Below are positions 53,166 to 62,237 of a DNA stretch of 64,000 nucleotides, in pieces. The first letter of the stretch is position 1. Each line of letters opens with the position of its first letter. A program made the translations under genes and the position numbers. The DNA is from Cognatitamlana onchidii. GTDB lineage: Bacteria > Bacteroidota > Bacteroidia > Flavobacteriales > Flavobacteriaceae. The notes beneath the pieces were generated by a model, which saw only the letters and a program-made list of their open reading frames with translations, searched no databases and had not been told where the DNA came from. The stretch spans positions 310,001-374,000 of the forward strand of contig NZ_SRWZ01000002.1 of NCBI RefSeq assembly GCF_004804355.1, read 5' to 3'.

Positions 53166-55913
53166 ATGAAAATTAACATCATATTCATAGCACTTTTGCA
53201 ATGTATACTCTTAAATTGTATTGGAACACTAAAAAATACAGAACAAGCTCCGGAGGAGTTGCGAGTTTCTGAAGGATTCCAAAATCCTTTAGGTTTTTAT
53301 GATGTTACACCTTCATTTTCGTGGAAATTATCCCAAAACATTAAAAAGCAAACAGCATATACTATTGTTGTAGCTTCAAAACCTGAATTATTACCAAATC
53401 AACCAGATATTTGGAATTCAGGTAAGGTCACCTCAAATCAATCTGCTTTTGTAAAATACGAAGGGACACCCTTTAAATCAAGAGAAAACGTTTTTTGGCA
53501 AGTACAGTATTGGGATGAAAATGACAATCCATCAAATTGGAGTGAAACAGCCCAAATTGAAATGGGTTTACTATCTAATACTGATTGGAAAGCCCAATGG
53601 ATAAAAATTCCAGACCCAGAAGAATGGGAAACTACCCAATATGGTACACGATTATTCAGACCACAATATTTAAGAAACGATTTTAAATTAGATATTGAAG
53701 TAAAAAAAGCGCGACTATATATTACTTCAAAAGGCGTGTTTCAAGCACAAATTAATGGACAAAAGATTGGAAATGATGTGCTTACACCAGGTTGGACTCC
53801 TTATCATAAACGCATTGAGACACTAACCTATGATGTTACTGAAAATTTACAGAATGATAAAAATTCCATAGGGATTATCCTCGCTGAAGGATGGCATTCA
53901 GGAAGATTTGGACCTCGAAGAAGATGGGATACCGTTATTGCGCCTCCTCAAGTGATTTGTCAGTTAGAGATTGAGGATTGTAAAGGAAATGTAAAAACAA
54001 TAATCTCCGATAAAAATTGGAAAGCAACCAGAAATGGGCCTATTCGAACATCAGGATTGTATGATGGTGAAGTGTATGACGCGAATTATGAAATGCCAAA
54101 TTGGAGTCAACCTCAATTTGATGATAGTGCTTGGGAACCTGTGGTAACCGAAAATATTGACCCTAAAACCCAACTATTTCCCAAGAAACATCCGGTTATT
54201 AAAAACAAACTGAAACTGCAGCCTGTTAAAATAACCAAACAAAATAATGGAGAAGTTTTATTTGATTTTGGTCAAAATATGGTAGGCGTCGTGCAATTAA
54301 ATTTGCCTGTAAAAAAAGGCGATACCATCATGCTAAGACATGGTGAAATATTGGATGCTAATGGTGAATTGTTTACTAAAAACTTAGGTTCTGCAAAATC
54401 CATAGATTATTATATTGCAAAGAATGATAGCATCATTTCATGGCAGCCCAAGTTTACCTTTCACGGATTTCGTTATGTTGAGTTAAGTGGATTTAATTCA
54501 ATCTTCAAACCTGAAAAATCTTGGGCAACAGGAATAGTACAGTATTCCGATTTTAATATGAAAGGGGAGTTTGAGACATCTCATAACAAGTTAAATCAAT
54601 TGCATTGCAACATTCAATGGGGATTACGAGGCAATTTTTTTGATGTGCCTTTAGATTGTCCACAACGTAGTGAACGTTTGGGTTGGACAGGTGATGCACA
54701 AGTGTTTATACCAACCTCATTATATTTGTCAGACACACACGCGTTTTGGGCGGCATGGTTAAGTAGTATGCGAGAAGAGCAATTTGCTAATGGAGGTATT
54801 CCTGTTGTGGTGCCCAATTTTACTGGGAAATTTGCACAGGCAGGTTGGTCGGATGCTTGTACTATAGTACCTTGGGAATTGTATTTCAGAACAGGCGATA
54901 CAAGTGTTTTAGAGGAAAACTATGGTATGATGAAACATTGGTGTGATTATCATTCTTCAGAATCGAATAATTATATCAGTTATATGTCTACTGTTGGCGA
55001 TTGGCTGCAACCCTATTCTCAGCAAAAAGACGACAGACGCGGCGATACCCCAAATACATTAATTTCTACTGCGTATTACGCACAATCCGTTAAATTGACT
55101 ATGAAAGCCGCTGATATTCTAGGTTTAAATGAAGATAAAAAGTATTATGAGCAACTTTTAGACTCAATTTCAAAAGCTTTTGAAAACGAATATTTCAATG
55201 ATGAAGGTAAAATAAAACAACCTTATAAACCAACACAAACAGGCTATTTATTGGCTTTAGGGTTTGATATTTTATCACAAGAAACAGCAGATAAAGCTAT
55301 TTATCATTTGTTAAAGGAGATAGAAGCGACCGATAATCATCTAAGAACAGGTTTTATTGGCACACCGTTATTAGCACCAGTTTTAGATAAAACTGGCAAC
55401 ACTGATAAACTATTTGAGATTTTATTCAAAGAAACGTATCCGTCGTGGTTTTACAGCATCAATCAAGGAGCTACCACAATGTGGGAACGTTGGGATGGTT
55501 ATACGCACGATAATGGTTTTGCAGATAGAGCTTTATCATTTAATCATTATGCCTATGGAGCAATTGGACAATGGATGTACGAGCGCATTGCAGGAATTGC
55601 GCCATTGGAAGCAGGCTATAAAAAGATTTTATTTGCGCCTATGCCCCACTTAAAATTGAAAGAGACTTCAGGGAGTTATAAATCACAATATGGAAAAATT
55701 AAGTCGTCTTGGAAATTCATTGGAAGTGATTTTGTTTACAATATAAGTGTACCACCAAATTCATTAGCAAAAGTGATATTACCATTATTTATCAAACAAC
55801 CAAACTTGATGGTCAATGGAAATGAAGTAAAATTTCGAATACATAAAAACTCTTTAATTCTAGATAATTTAGAGAGTGGAGATTATGAGTTAGTTTATTA
55901 TAATGCTCGGTAA
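53166..55913 (+). CDS. GH78 alpha-L-rhamnosidase, lipoprotein
   Basis: 915 residues with a lipobox (ILLNC, C18). It has the full canonical GH78 layout: Fn3-like module (SEGFQNPLGFYDVTPSFSWK), Bac_rhamnosid_N with GVFQAQINGQKIGNDVLTPG, a D domain with VLFDFGQNMVGVVQL, and the barrel with FDVPLDCPQRSERLGWTGDA, where the complete acid/base cluster is present. QGATTMWERWDGYT carries the base glutamate; a C-terminal beta domain follows. It most resembles biochemically typical alpha-L-rhamnosidases, so it is the best candidate in the window for release of free rhamnose. It is in the distal operon, 64 bp after GH88. Confidence 0.92.
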   Translation: MKINIIFIALLQCILLNCIGTLKNTEQAPEELRVSEGFQNPLGFYDVTPSFSWKLSQNIKKQTAYTIVVASKPELLPNQPDIWNSGKVTSNQSAFVKYEGTPFKSRENVFWQVQYWDENDNPSNWSETAQIEMGLLSNTDWKAQWIKIPDPEEWETTQYGTRLFRPQYLRNDFKLDIEVKKARLYITSKGVFQAQINGQKIGNDVLTPGWTPYHKRIETLTYDVTENLQNDKNSIGIILAEGWHSGRFGPRRRWDTVIAPPQVICQLEIEDCKGNVKTIISDKNWKATRNGPIRTSGLYDGEVYDANYEMPNWSQPQFDDSAWEPVVTENIDPKTQLFPKKHPVIKNKLKLQPVKITKQNNGEVLFDFGQNMVGVVQLNLPVKKGDTIMLRHGEILDANGELFTKNLGSAKSIDYYIAKNDSIISWQPKFTFHGFRYVELSGFNSIFKPEKSWATGIVQYSDFNMKGEFETSHNKLNQLHCNIQWGLRGNFFDVPLDCPQRSERLGWTGDAQVFIPTSLYLSDTHAFWAAWLSSMREEQFANGGIPVVVPNFTGKFAQAGWSDACTIVPWELYFRTGDTSVLEENYGMMKHWCDYHSSESNNYISYMSTVGDWLQPYSQQKDDRRGDTPNTLISTAYYAQSVKLTMKAADILGLNEDKKYYEQLLDSISKAFENEYFNDEGKIKQPYKPTQTGYLLALGFDILSQETADKAIYHLLKEIEATDNHLRTGFIGTPLLAPVLDKTGNTDKLFEILFKETYPSWFYSINQGATTMWERWDGYTHDNGFADRALSFNHYAYGAIGQWMYERIAGIAPLEAGYKKILFAPMPHLKLKETSGSYKSQYGKIKSSWKFIGSDFVYNISVPPNSLAKVILPLFIKQPNLMVNGNEVKFRIHKNSLILDNLESGDYELVYYNAR

Positions 55914-55973
55914 AAAAGTCAATGAACTATTAAGAATAAAAATTTAACTAAATACTAAAAATCAACCATAGAG

Positions 55974-58900
55974 ATGTTTTTAAAAAGAAATACGCAAGTA
56001 TTGACAGTATTTTCAATAATGATCTTAACAATAGTGTCTTGTAACGATTCAAAGAATTACGACATCATTAAATCAGATTTTGTTACACCTTCCGAAGAAA
56101 ATATCATTTGGTGTTATTGGTATTGGATAAACGATGATATCTCAAAAGAAGGTATTACCAAAGATTTATTGGCCATGAAAAAAGCAGGTGTTGGTGGTGC
56201 ACTAATTGGTAATATAAACCCGGCTCATAAAGATGGTAAAGTGCCCATGTTGAGCGAAGATTGGTGGAGCCATATGGTACACGCTGTGGTTGAAGGCAAG
56301 CGTATTGGTGTAGATATTGGTATTTTCAATTGTCCTGGTTGGAGTCAAAGTGGTGGGCCATGGGTAGATTATACCAAAGCTATGCGTTATTTAACTTTTA
56401 GCGAAACTAAGGTTTCAGGTGGTAAAGCATTAACATTATCATTAAAAAAACCAAAAGAAAAGTTTCAAGATACGCATACTTTCGCGTTTAAATCTTCAGA
56501 TGTTGAAAAACGAAGTACACAATTTATTCCTACAAAAATCACTTCCAATTGGAGTGACGTTGATGTTAGCATTTTATCTGATGGTATTAAGGAAGCAGAT
56601 ACCAGCTTTGAACCAAAAAAAGGAGAAACTTTAGAAATTAGTTTTGACCTTGCGGAACCCATTACAGCACGTTCTATAACTGTCATTCCAAGTAGGGCTT
56701 TTAAGTGTAATATGAGTTTGTTTGCAGTTGTAAATGGTAAGGAAGAACTTATCAAAGAATTTCAATTCGATCGATTCCGAATAACGCCTAATGTAGCGTC
56801 TATAGAAACCGGTGATTTTGCAACGGTTTTGCCAGAAACAAAAGCCAGTAAATTTATTCTAAAATGCACCAATTTTAGAGATAGGAGAGGTGGATATGGC
56901 TTTGCTGAAATCAACATCTCTGAAGCTCCTGTTTTGGATAAATACATTGAAAAACAATTGGGTAAAATGCATTCTACACCAAAGCCTGATTGGGATACCT
57001 ACATTTTTGGAAGACAAGAAGCATTGAAAGACATGAGTTTTACGGTTAACCCAGATGAGGTTATCGATTTGAGTGATAAATTAGATGAAAATGGTGTGCT
57101 TAATTGGGATGCACCAAAGGGGAATTGGACAATTATGCGCATGGGAATGACACCAACAGGTACAAAAAATGCACCGGCTGCTCCTCAAGGTGTAGGTTAT
57201 GAAATCGATAAAATGAATAGTGGATTCGCACAATATCATTTTGATAATTTTGTAGGAGAGTTTTTAAAACGTATTCCCGAAGAAAGTAAATCTGCTTTTA
57301 AATATGTTGTGGCCGATAGTTACGAACAAGGCTCTCAAAACTGGACCGATGGTTATGAAATGAAGTTCAAAGAAAAATTCGGATATGACCCAGTACCGTT
57401 TTTACCAGTGCTTTCTGGTAGAATTGTTGGTAGTGTAGAACAATCCGAACGTTTTCTATGGGATTTACGTCGTTCCATCGCCGATGATGTGGCATACGAA
57501 TATGTAGGAGGTCTTAAAAAAGCAAGCAACAAACATAATTTAGAAACTTGGTTAGAGAATTATGGGCATTGGGGTTTCCCTAGTGAATTTATGATGTATG
57601 GTGGCCAATCTGATTTAATTGCTGGTGAGTTTTGGAATGAAGGCACATTGGGTAATATTGAGTGTAAAGCATCTTCTTCTACAGCACATACATATGGTAA
57701 ACCAATTACTTCTGCTGAAGCATTTACTTCATCTAGAAGAGCCTATTTAAGACATCCTGCAATGCTTAAAAAGCGTGGCGATTGGGCGTTAACTGAAGGT
57801 ATCAATCATTTTGTATTACACTTGTACATTCAACAACCAGATGATAATAGAAAACCAGGAATGAATGCTTGGTTTGGTACAGAATTCAACCGTCACAACA
57901 CTTGGTTTAGTCAAGCAGATACGTACTTTGATTATTTACGTCGTTGCCAACATCTATTGCAACAAGGTAAATATGTAGCCGATGTTTGTTATTTTATAGG
58001 GGAAGATGCGCCTATTATGACTGGAGGTAGAATACCAGAAATTCCAAAAGGGTATTCGTATGATTATATAAATGCAGAAGTAATTATAGACAGACTTACC
58101 GTTAAAGATGGTCGTTTTGTATTGCCCGATGGCATGAGTTATAAAGTGATGGTGTTACCACCTTTTAAAACCATGCGTCCAGAATTATTAACCAAGTTGG
58201 AACAGTTAGTTGCACAAGGAGGAACAATTCTAGGACCAAAACCAGAAAAATCACCAAGTTTATCAAATTATCCGACATCTGATAACATAGTAAAAGATTT
58301 GGCAAATAAAATGTGGAATGCCAATTATGTTGATAGCAAAATGAAAGCAACCTATGGAAAAGGAAAAATTTGGGATGGCTACGAACTAGCTGACATTTTT
58401 TCTGAACTAAACTTAGCTAAAGATATTGATGTTCCCGCAGATACCCCTGTACTTTGGATACATAGAAGCATGCCAGGAATGGATGTTTATTTTATATCAA
58501 ACCAAAGTGATAAACAGCTAAACATTGCTCCAGTTTTTAGAACCGATAAAAGTTTAAAACCACAATTATGGAATGCTTTAACTGGAGAAATTAGAGATTT
58601 ACCAGAGTATGAAATGACTTCAACTGGAATTAAAGTGCCATTGCAATTTGAAGGCGCTCAAAGTTGGTTTGTTGTTTTTAGTAAAGAAGTTAAAACAGAT
58701 AAAGCATCTAATTTTCCAGAATACAAATCGCTAGTTACTTTGGATAAGGATTTTACTGTCGATTTTCAAAATAAAGAGATTGGGCCTAAAGATGTTGTTG
58801 AATTCAATGAATTAATAGACTGGTCAACTTCAGATAATGAACAAATAAAATTCTATTCGGGTACAGCAACTTATACCAAAACCTTTACAATTGACGAACT

Positions 58901-59213
58901 TCCTAAGCATCAAGAAATGTATATCGATTTAGGAAATGTATCAGTAATGGCGAAAGTAAAATTAAATGGAAAAGCTATTGGAGGTGTATGGATGGCGCCT
59001 TATCGATTAAACGTTTCAGAAGCCATTAAAACAGGTGAAAACAAACTAGAAATTGAAGTGGTAAACTTATGGCGTAATCAATTGATAAGAGACAAATCGC
59101 GTAAAGAAGATGAAAAATACACTTGGATAGTTATCGATAAAATAACACCTGAGTCTCCTTTACAAAAATCAGGATTAATTGGGCCTGTAACTATTGAGTA
59201 TACGGGTAACTAG
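55974..59213 (+). CDS. GH106-type alpha-L-rhamnosidase, lipoprotein
   Basis: 1079 residues, lipobox TIVSC (C23). GH106 features: IIWCYWYWINDDISKEGITK, NCPGWSQSGGPWVDY, VVADSYEQGSQNWTDGYE and TWLENYGHWGFPSE, plus GEFWNEGTLGNIECKASSS, ITSAEAFTSSRRAYLRHP and a C-terminal GH2-like jelly roll (VKLNGKAIGGVWMAPYRLNV). It is expected to release alpha-linked rhamnose from oligosaccharides in the periplasm. Sequence details differ from the GH106 at 15119 (the acidic motif reads DSYEQG instead of DSWESH), so linkage or substituent preference probably differs. Confidence 0.85.
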   Translation: MFLKRNTQVLTVFSIMILTIVSCNDSKNYDIIKSDFVTPSEENIIWCYWYWINDDISKEGITKDLLAMKKAGVGGALIGNINPAHKDGKVPMLSEDWWSHMVHAVVEGKRIGVDIGIFNCPGWSQSGGPWVDYTKAMRYLTFSETKVSGGKALTLSLKKPKEKFQDTHTFAFKSSDVEKRSTQFIPTKITSNWSDVDVSILSDGIKEADTSFEPKKGETLEISFDLAEPITARSITVIPSRAFKCNMSLFAVVNGKEELIKEFQFDRFRITPNVASIETGDFATVLPETKASKFILKCTNFRDRRGGYGFAEINISEAPVLDKYIEKQLGKMHSTPKPDWDTYIFGRQEALKDMSFTVNPDEVIDLSDKLDENGVLNWDAPKGNWTIMRMGMTPTGTKNAPAAPQGVGYEIDKMNSGFAQYHFDNFVGEFLKRIPEESKSAFKYVVADSYEQGSQNWTDGYEMKFKEKFGYDPVPFLPVLSGRIVGSVEQSERFLWDLRRSIADDVAYEYVGGLKKASNKHNLETWLENYGHWGFPSEFMMYGGQSDLIAGEFWNEGTLGNIECKASSSTAHTYGKPITSAEAFTSSRRAYLRHPAMLKKRGDWALTEGINHFVLHLYIQQPDDNRKPGMNAWFGTEFNRHNTWFSQADTYFDYLRRCQHLLQQGKYVADVCYFIGEDAPIMTGGRIPEIPKGYSYDYINAEVIIDRLTVKDGRFVLPDGMSYKVMVLPPFKTMRPELLTKLEQLVAQGGTILGPKPEKSPSLSNYPTSDNIVKDLANKMWNANYVDSKMKATYGKGKIWDGYELADIFSELNLAKDIDVPADTPVLWIHRSMPGMDVYFISNQSDKQLNIAPVFRTDKSLKPQLWNALTGEIRDLPEYEMTSTGIKVPLQFEGAQSWFVVFSKEVKTDKASNFPEYKSLVTLDKDFTVDFQNKEIGPKDVVEFNELIDWSTSDNEQIKFYSGTATYTKTFTIDELPKHQEMYIDLGNVSVMAKVKLNGKAIGGVWMAPYRLNVSEAIKTGENKLEIEVVNLWRNQLIRDKSRKEDEKYTWIVIDKITPESPLQKSGLIGPVTIEYTGN

Positions 59214-59306
59214 AGGGTTTTAGACTTAAAGTAAAAACAGAAATACAATCGAGTATATACCTCGAAAAAAATTAAGACTATCGTACGAAATTTAAAATAT
59301 ACTTGG

Positions 59307-60752
59307 ATGAAATTTAAACAAAGAAGATTTCTTGTCTACTTAATGCTATCTTTTTTTGGAATAGTAAATTGTCAAAAAAAAAGCTTTTCTAAAAAGACAA
59401 ATGTGCTACTTATTTGTGTGGATGATCTTCGTCCAGAATTAAAGAGTTTTGGAGCAACTTATATTAGCTCACCAAACATTGATGCTCTAGCGGAACAAGG
59501 CATTAGATTCCAAAAGCATTTCGTGAATTCTCCAAGTTGTGGACCATCTAGATTCACTTTATTGACCGGACAATTTGGGCCAGCAGGAAATAATGCACTT
59601 TTTCAGAGAGCAAAAAAAATAAACGAAGGTATACAGGAAATAGATAGAAGTATGCCAGAGTGGTTCAAATCGCATGGTTACACTACAGTTTCTGTAGGAA
59701 AGGTGTCTCATCACCCGGGCGGACGAGGTGGCAAGAATTGGAATGACAGTACTAAAATTGAAATGCCCAATGCTTGGGATAAACATTTAATGCCAGTTTC
59801 AGAATGGAAACACCCAAGAGGAATGATGCATGGCTTAGCCAATGGGCAAATTCGAGAAAAATCATCTAATATGGCTGTATATGAGACTGTAGAAGGTGAT
59901 GATACTATTTATCCAGACGGTGCCATTATGGATGAGGCTACAAAACAATTGAGGGCACTTGCCAGTAATAATAAAAATCCTTTTTTTTTAGCTGTTGGAA
60001 TTATAAAACCACACTTGCCTTTTGGTGCACCTAAAAAGTACTATGATCAATATAATAGCATGGAGCTTCCAGATATAAAGCATCCTCAAAAACCAAATGG
60101 TAAAACTACATGGCATGGTTCGGGTGAATTTATGAAGTACAATCGTTGGGGGAAAAATCCAAACAGTGATGCTAATTTTGCTAATGAAGTACGTCGTCAT
60201 TATGCTGCTTGTGTAAGTTATGCTGATGCTCAAGTAGGTAAAATTCTGGCAGAGTTAAAAAGAACGGGAGCAGATAAAAACACTATAGTAGTACTTTGGG
60301 GAGATCATGGCTGGCACTTAGGTGAACATGCCATTTGGGGAAAACACAGTTTGTTTGAGGAATCGTTACATGCTCCTTTAATCATTTATTATCCAGCAAT
60401 GAAAAATAAAGGTGCAACTACAAATGCTATTGTAGAAACAGTAGATATTTTTCCAACCTTATGTGATCTAGCTGAAATTGAAATGCCTGAGTATAGTCAC
60501 GGTGTATCGTTAAAAACAATATTAGAAGCACCAGATACTGATGGTCACAGCGCTATTGCCTACAATAATAAAGCTTCAACTATTCGAACATCAACGCATA
60601 GAATGACGCTACATAAAGACGGATTTGTAGAATTATATGATCACACAACAGCAGAAAAAGAAACTAAAAATATTGTTAACGAACATTTAGAATTAGTCAA
60701 AAGGTTAAAGGAAGAGTTATATTCTAGGTTAGAGTCATCAAATAAAAAATAG
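59307..60752 (+). CDS. S1-family sulfatase, iduronate-2-sulfatase-like (S1_7-like), lipoprotein
   Basis: 481 residues with lipobox GIVNC (C22). Formylglycine-type sulfatase: metal ligands in CVDDLRPEL (about D39, D40), the signature [11 protein letters not shown] with the modified cysteine at about C78, [14 protein letters not shown], and [13 protein letters not shown]. These match the iduronate-2-sulfatase branch, S1_7 in SulfAtlas terms. Members of that branch occur in flavobacterial ulvan loci, where they act on sulfated uronate/rhamnose oligosaccharides or xylose-2-sulfate; the exact position is not deducible here. It is the first of two adjacent sulfatases (20-bp gap). Confidence 0.88.
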   Translation: MKFKQRRFLVYLMLSFFGIVNCQKKSFSKKTNVLLICVDDLRPELKSFGATYISSPNIDALAEQGIRFQKHFVNSPSCGPSRFTLLTGQFGPAGNNALFQRAKKINEGIQEIDRSMPEWFKSHGYTTVSVGKVSHHPGGRGGKNWNDSTKIEMPNAWDKHLMPVSEWKHPRGMMHGLANGQIREKSSNMAVYETVEGDDTIYPDGAIMDEATKQLRALASNNKNPFFLAVGIIKPHLPFGAPKKYYDQYNSMELPDIKHPQKPNGKTTWHGSGEFMKYNRWGKNPNSDANFANEVRRHYAACVSYADAQVGKILAELKRTGADKNTIVVLWGDHGWHLGEHAIWGKHSLFEESLHAPLIIYYPAMKNKGATTNAIVETVDIFPTLCDLAEIEMPEYSHGVSLKTILEAPDTDGHSAIAYNNKASTIRTSTHRMTLHKDGFVELYDHTTAEKETKNIVNEHLELVKRLKEELYSRLESSNKK

Positions 60753-60772
60753 ATAAGTTTAATAGCTAAAAA

Positions 60773-62218
60773 ATGAAAACAAAAGCACTATTAAAATTAA
60801 TGGTCTTGGTTACATTCGTTATAAGTACAACGAGTTGTAAAACAAAAAATGTAGAGGAGCGAAACGAATTAACTAAAAGTAAAGAAGTCGTATCGAAACC
60901 TAACATTATTTTTATTCTAGCAGACGATTTGGGTTATGGAGATCTAGGCTTTAACGGTCAAAACAAAATTAAAACCCCAAATATTGATAAGCTAGCTGCA
61001 AACGGAATGGTTTTTACCAACCATTACACAGGGTCTTCAGTTTGTGGACCTTCACGTGCAGTGTTAATGACAGGTAAACATACAGGGCATAGTACTGTAA
61101 GAGGCAATCCAAGGTGGACCGCAAGTGGTACACCTGTAGATATTAATGCAGAAGACGTTACTGTTGCAGAAGAATTAAAACGCGCAGGTTATACGACAGG
61201 AATTGTGGGGAAATGGGGACTTGCAGAAAACTTAACTGATGGTATACCCAACAAACAAGGGTTTGATTATTTCTACGGATTTAACCAACACTCGCCAGCA
61301 CATCATTATTATCCTGAGAGTATTTTTGAAAATGAAGAAAGATTAGCTTTAAAAGGAAATGATCCAAAAACAAAAAAAGGACAACACATTCATTATTTAA
61401 TAACTGAAAAAGCTACTGAGTTTATTGACAAAAACCATAAAGAACCGTTCTTTTTGTATTTGTCTTATACGATTCCACATTTCGAATTAACTATTCTAGA
61501 AAAAGAAAAAGAGCAATACAAGAATTTGGGTTGGCCAAAACGAAAGATGACACCAGGGCACTATCGTCATGATGAAGATGGTCATATTACCTATGCAGCA
61601 ATGGTGTCTACAATGGATAGAGATATTGGAAATCTTGTAAAACAACTAGAAAATCTAGGTGTAGCCGATAATACCTTAATTGTTTTTACTAGTGATAACG
61701 GACACGAGTATGACGATTTAAAAAATGAGTTTTTTAACAGTAATGGCCATTTCAAAGGGCATAAACGTGATTTGTACGAAGGAGGCATTCATACACCATT
61801 TTTAGCCTATTGGCCAAATAAAATTAAAGCAGGTACAAAAACCGACCACATTTCTGCCTTTTGGGACTTTTTGCCAACAGCATGCGAATTGGCAGGTGTA
61901 AAACCCACCGATAACATAGATGGAATTTCTTATGCGCCAACACTTTTAGGAAATGACAATAAGCAACAAAAACATAACTATTTGTATTGGGAGTTTAACG
62001 AAAGACAGGGGCCTATTCAAGCGGTAAGACAGGATAATTGGAAAGCTGTAAAGTTCGATAAAAAACCTGTTGAATTATATGATTTAAGTAATGATATACG
62101 CGAGCAAAATAATATTGCAGAACAGTATCCAGAGAAGGCAAATGAGCTATTACATTTTATCAAATATTCTAGAACAGAACATCCCGAGTTTCCTCTGATG
62201 AAGAAGAAACAGAAATAA
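60773..62218 (+). CDS. S1-family arylsulfatase-like sulfatase, lipoprotein
   Basis: 481 residues, lipobox STTSC (C22). Arylsulfatase A-like features: ILADDLGYGDLGF (metal ligands about D51, D52), CGPSRAVLMTG with the formylglycine cysteine at about C91, GKHTGHSTVRGNPRW, VGKWGLAE, SDNGHEYDD and KGHKRDLYEGGIHTPF. The subfamily is not assigned. It probably removes sulfate esters from rhamnose or xylose of ulvan oligosaccharides in the periplasm. It follows the S1_7-like gene by 20 bp and precedes a GH106 by 19 bp, so the three are one transcript. Confidence 0.88.
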   Translation: MKTKALLKLMVLVTFVISTTSCKTKNVEERNELTKSKEVVSKPNIIFILADDLGYGDLGFNGQNKIKTPNIDKLAANGMVFTNHYTGSSVCGPSRAVLMTGKHTGHSTVRGNPRWTASGTPVDINAEDVTVAEELKRAGYTTGIVGKWGLAENLTDGIPNKQGFDYFYGFNQHSPAHHYYPESIFENEERLALKGNDPKTKKGQHIHYLITEKATEFIDKNHKEPFFLYLSYTIPHFELTILEKEKEQYKNLGWPKRKMTPGHYRHDEDGHITYAAMVSTMDRDIGNLVKQLENLGVADNTLIVFTSDNGHEYDDLKNEFFNSNGHFKGHKRDLYEGGIHTPFLAYWPNKIKAGTKTDHISAFWDFLPTACELAGVKPTDNIDGISYAPTLLGNDNKQQKHNYLYWEFNERQGPIQAVRQDNWKAVKFDKKPVELYDLSNDIREQNNIAEQYPEKANELLHFIKYSRTEHPEFPLMKKKQK

Positions 62219-62237
62219 TTACTATTTAAAGTTTTTT

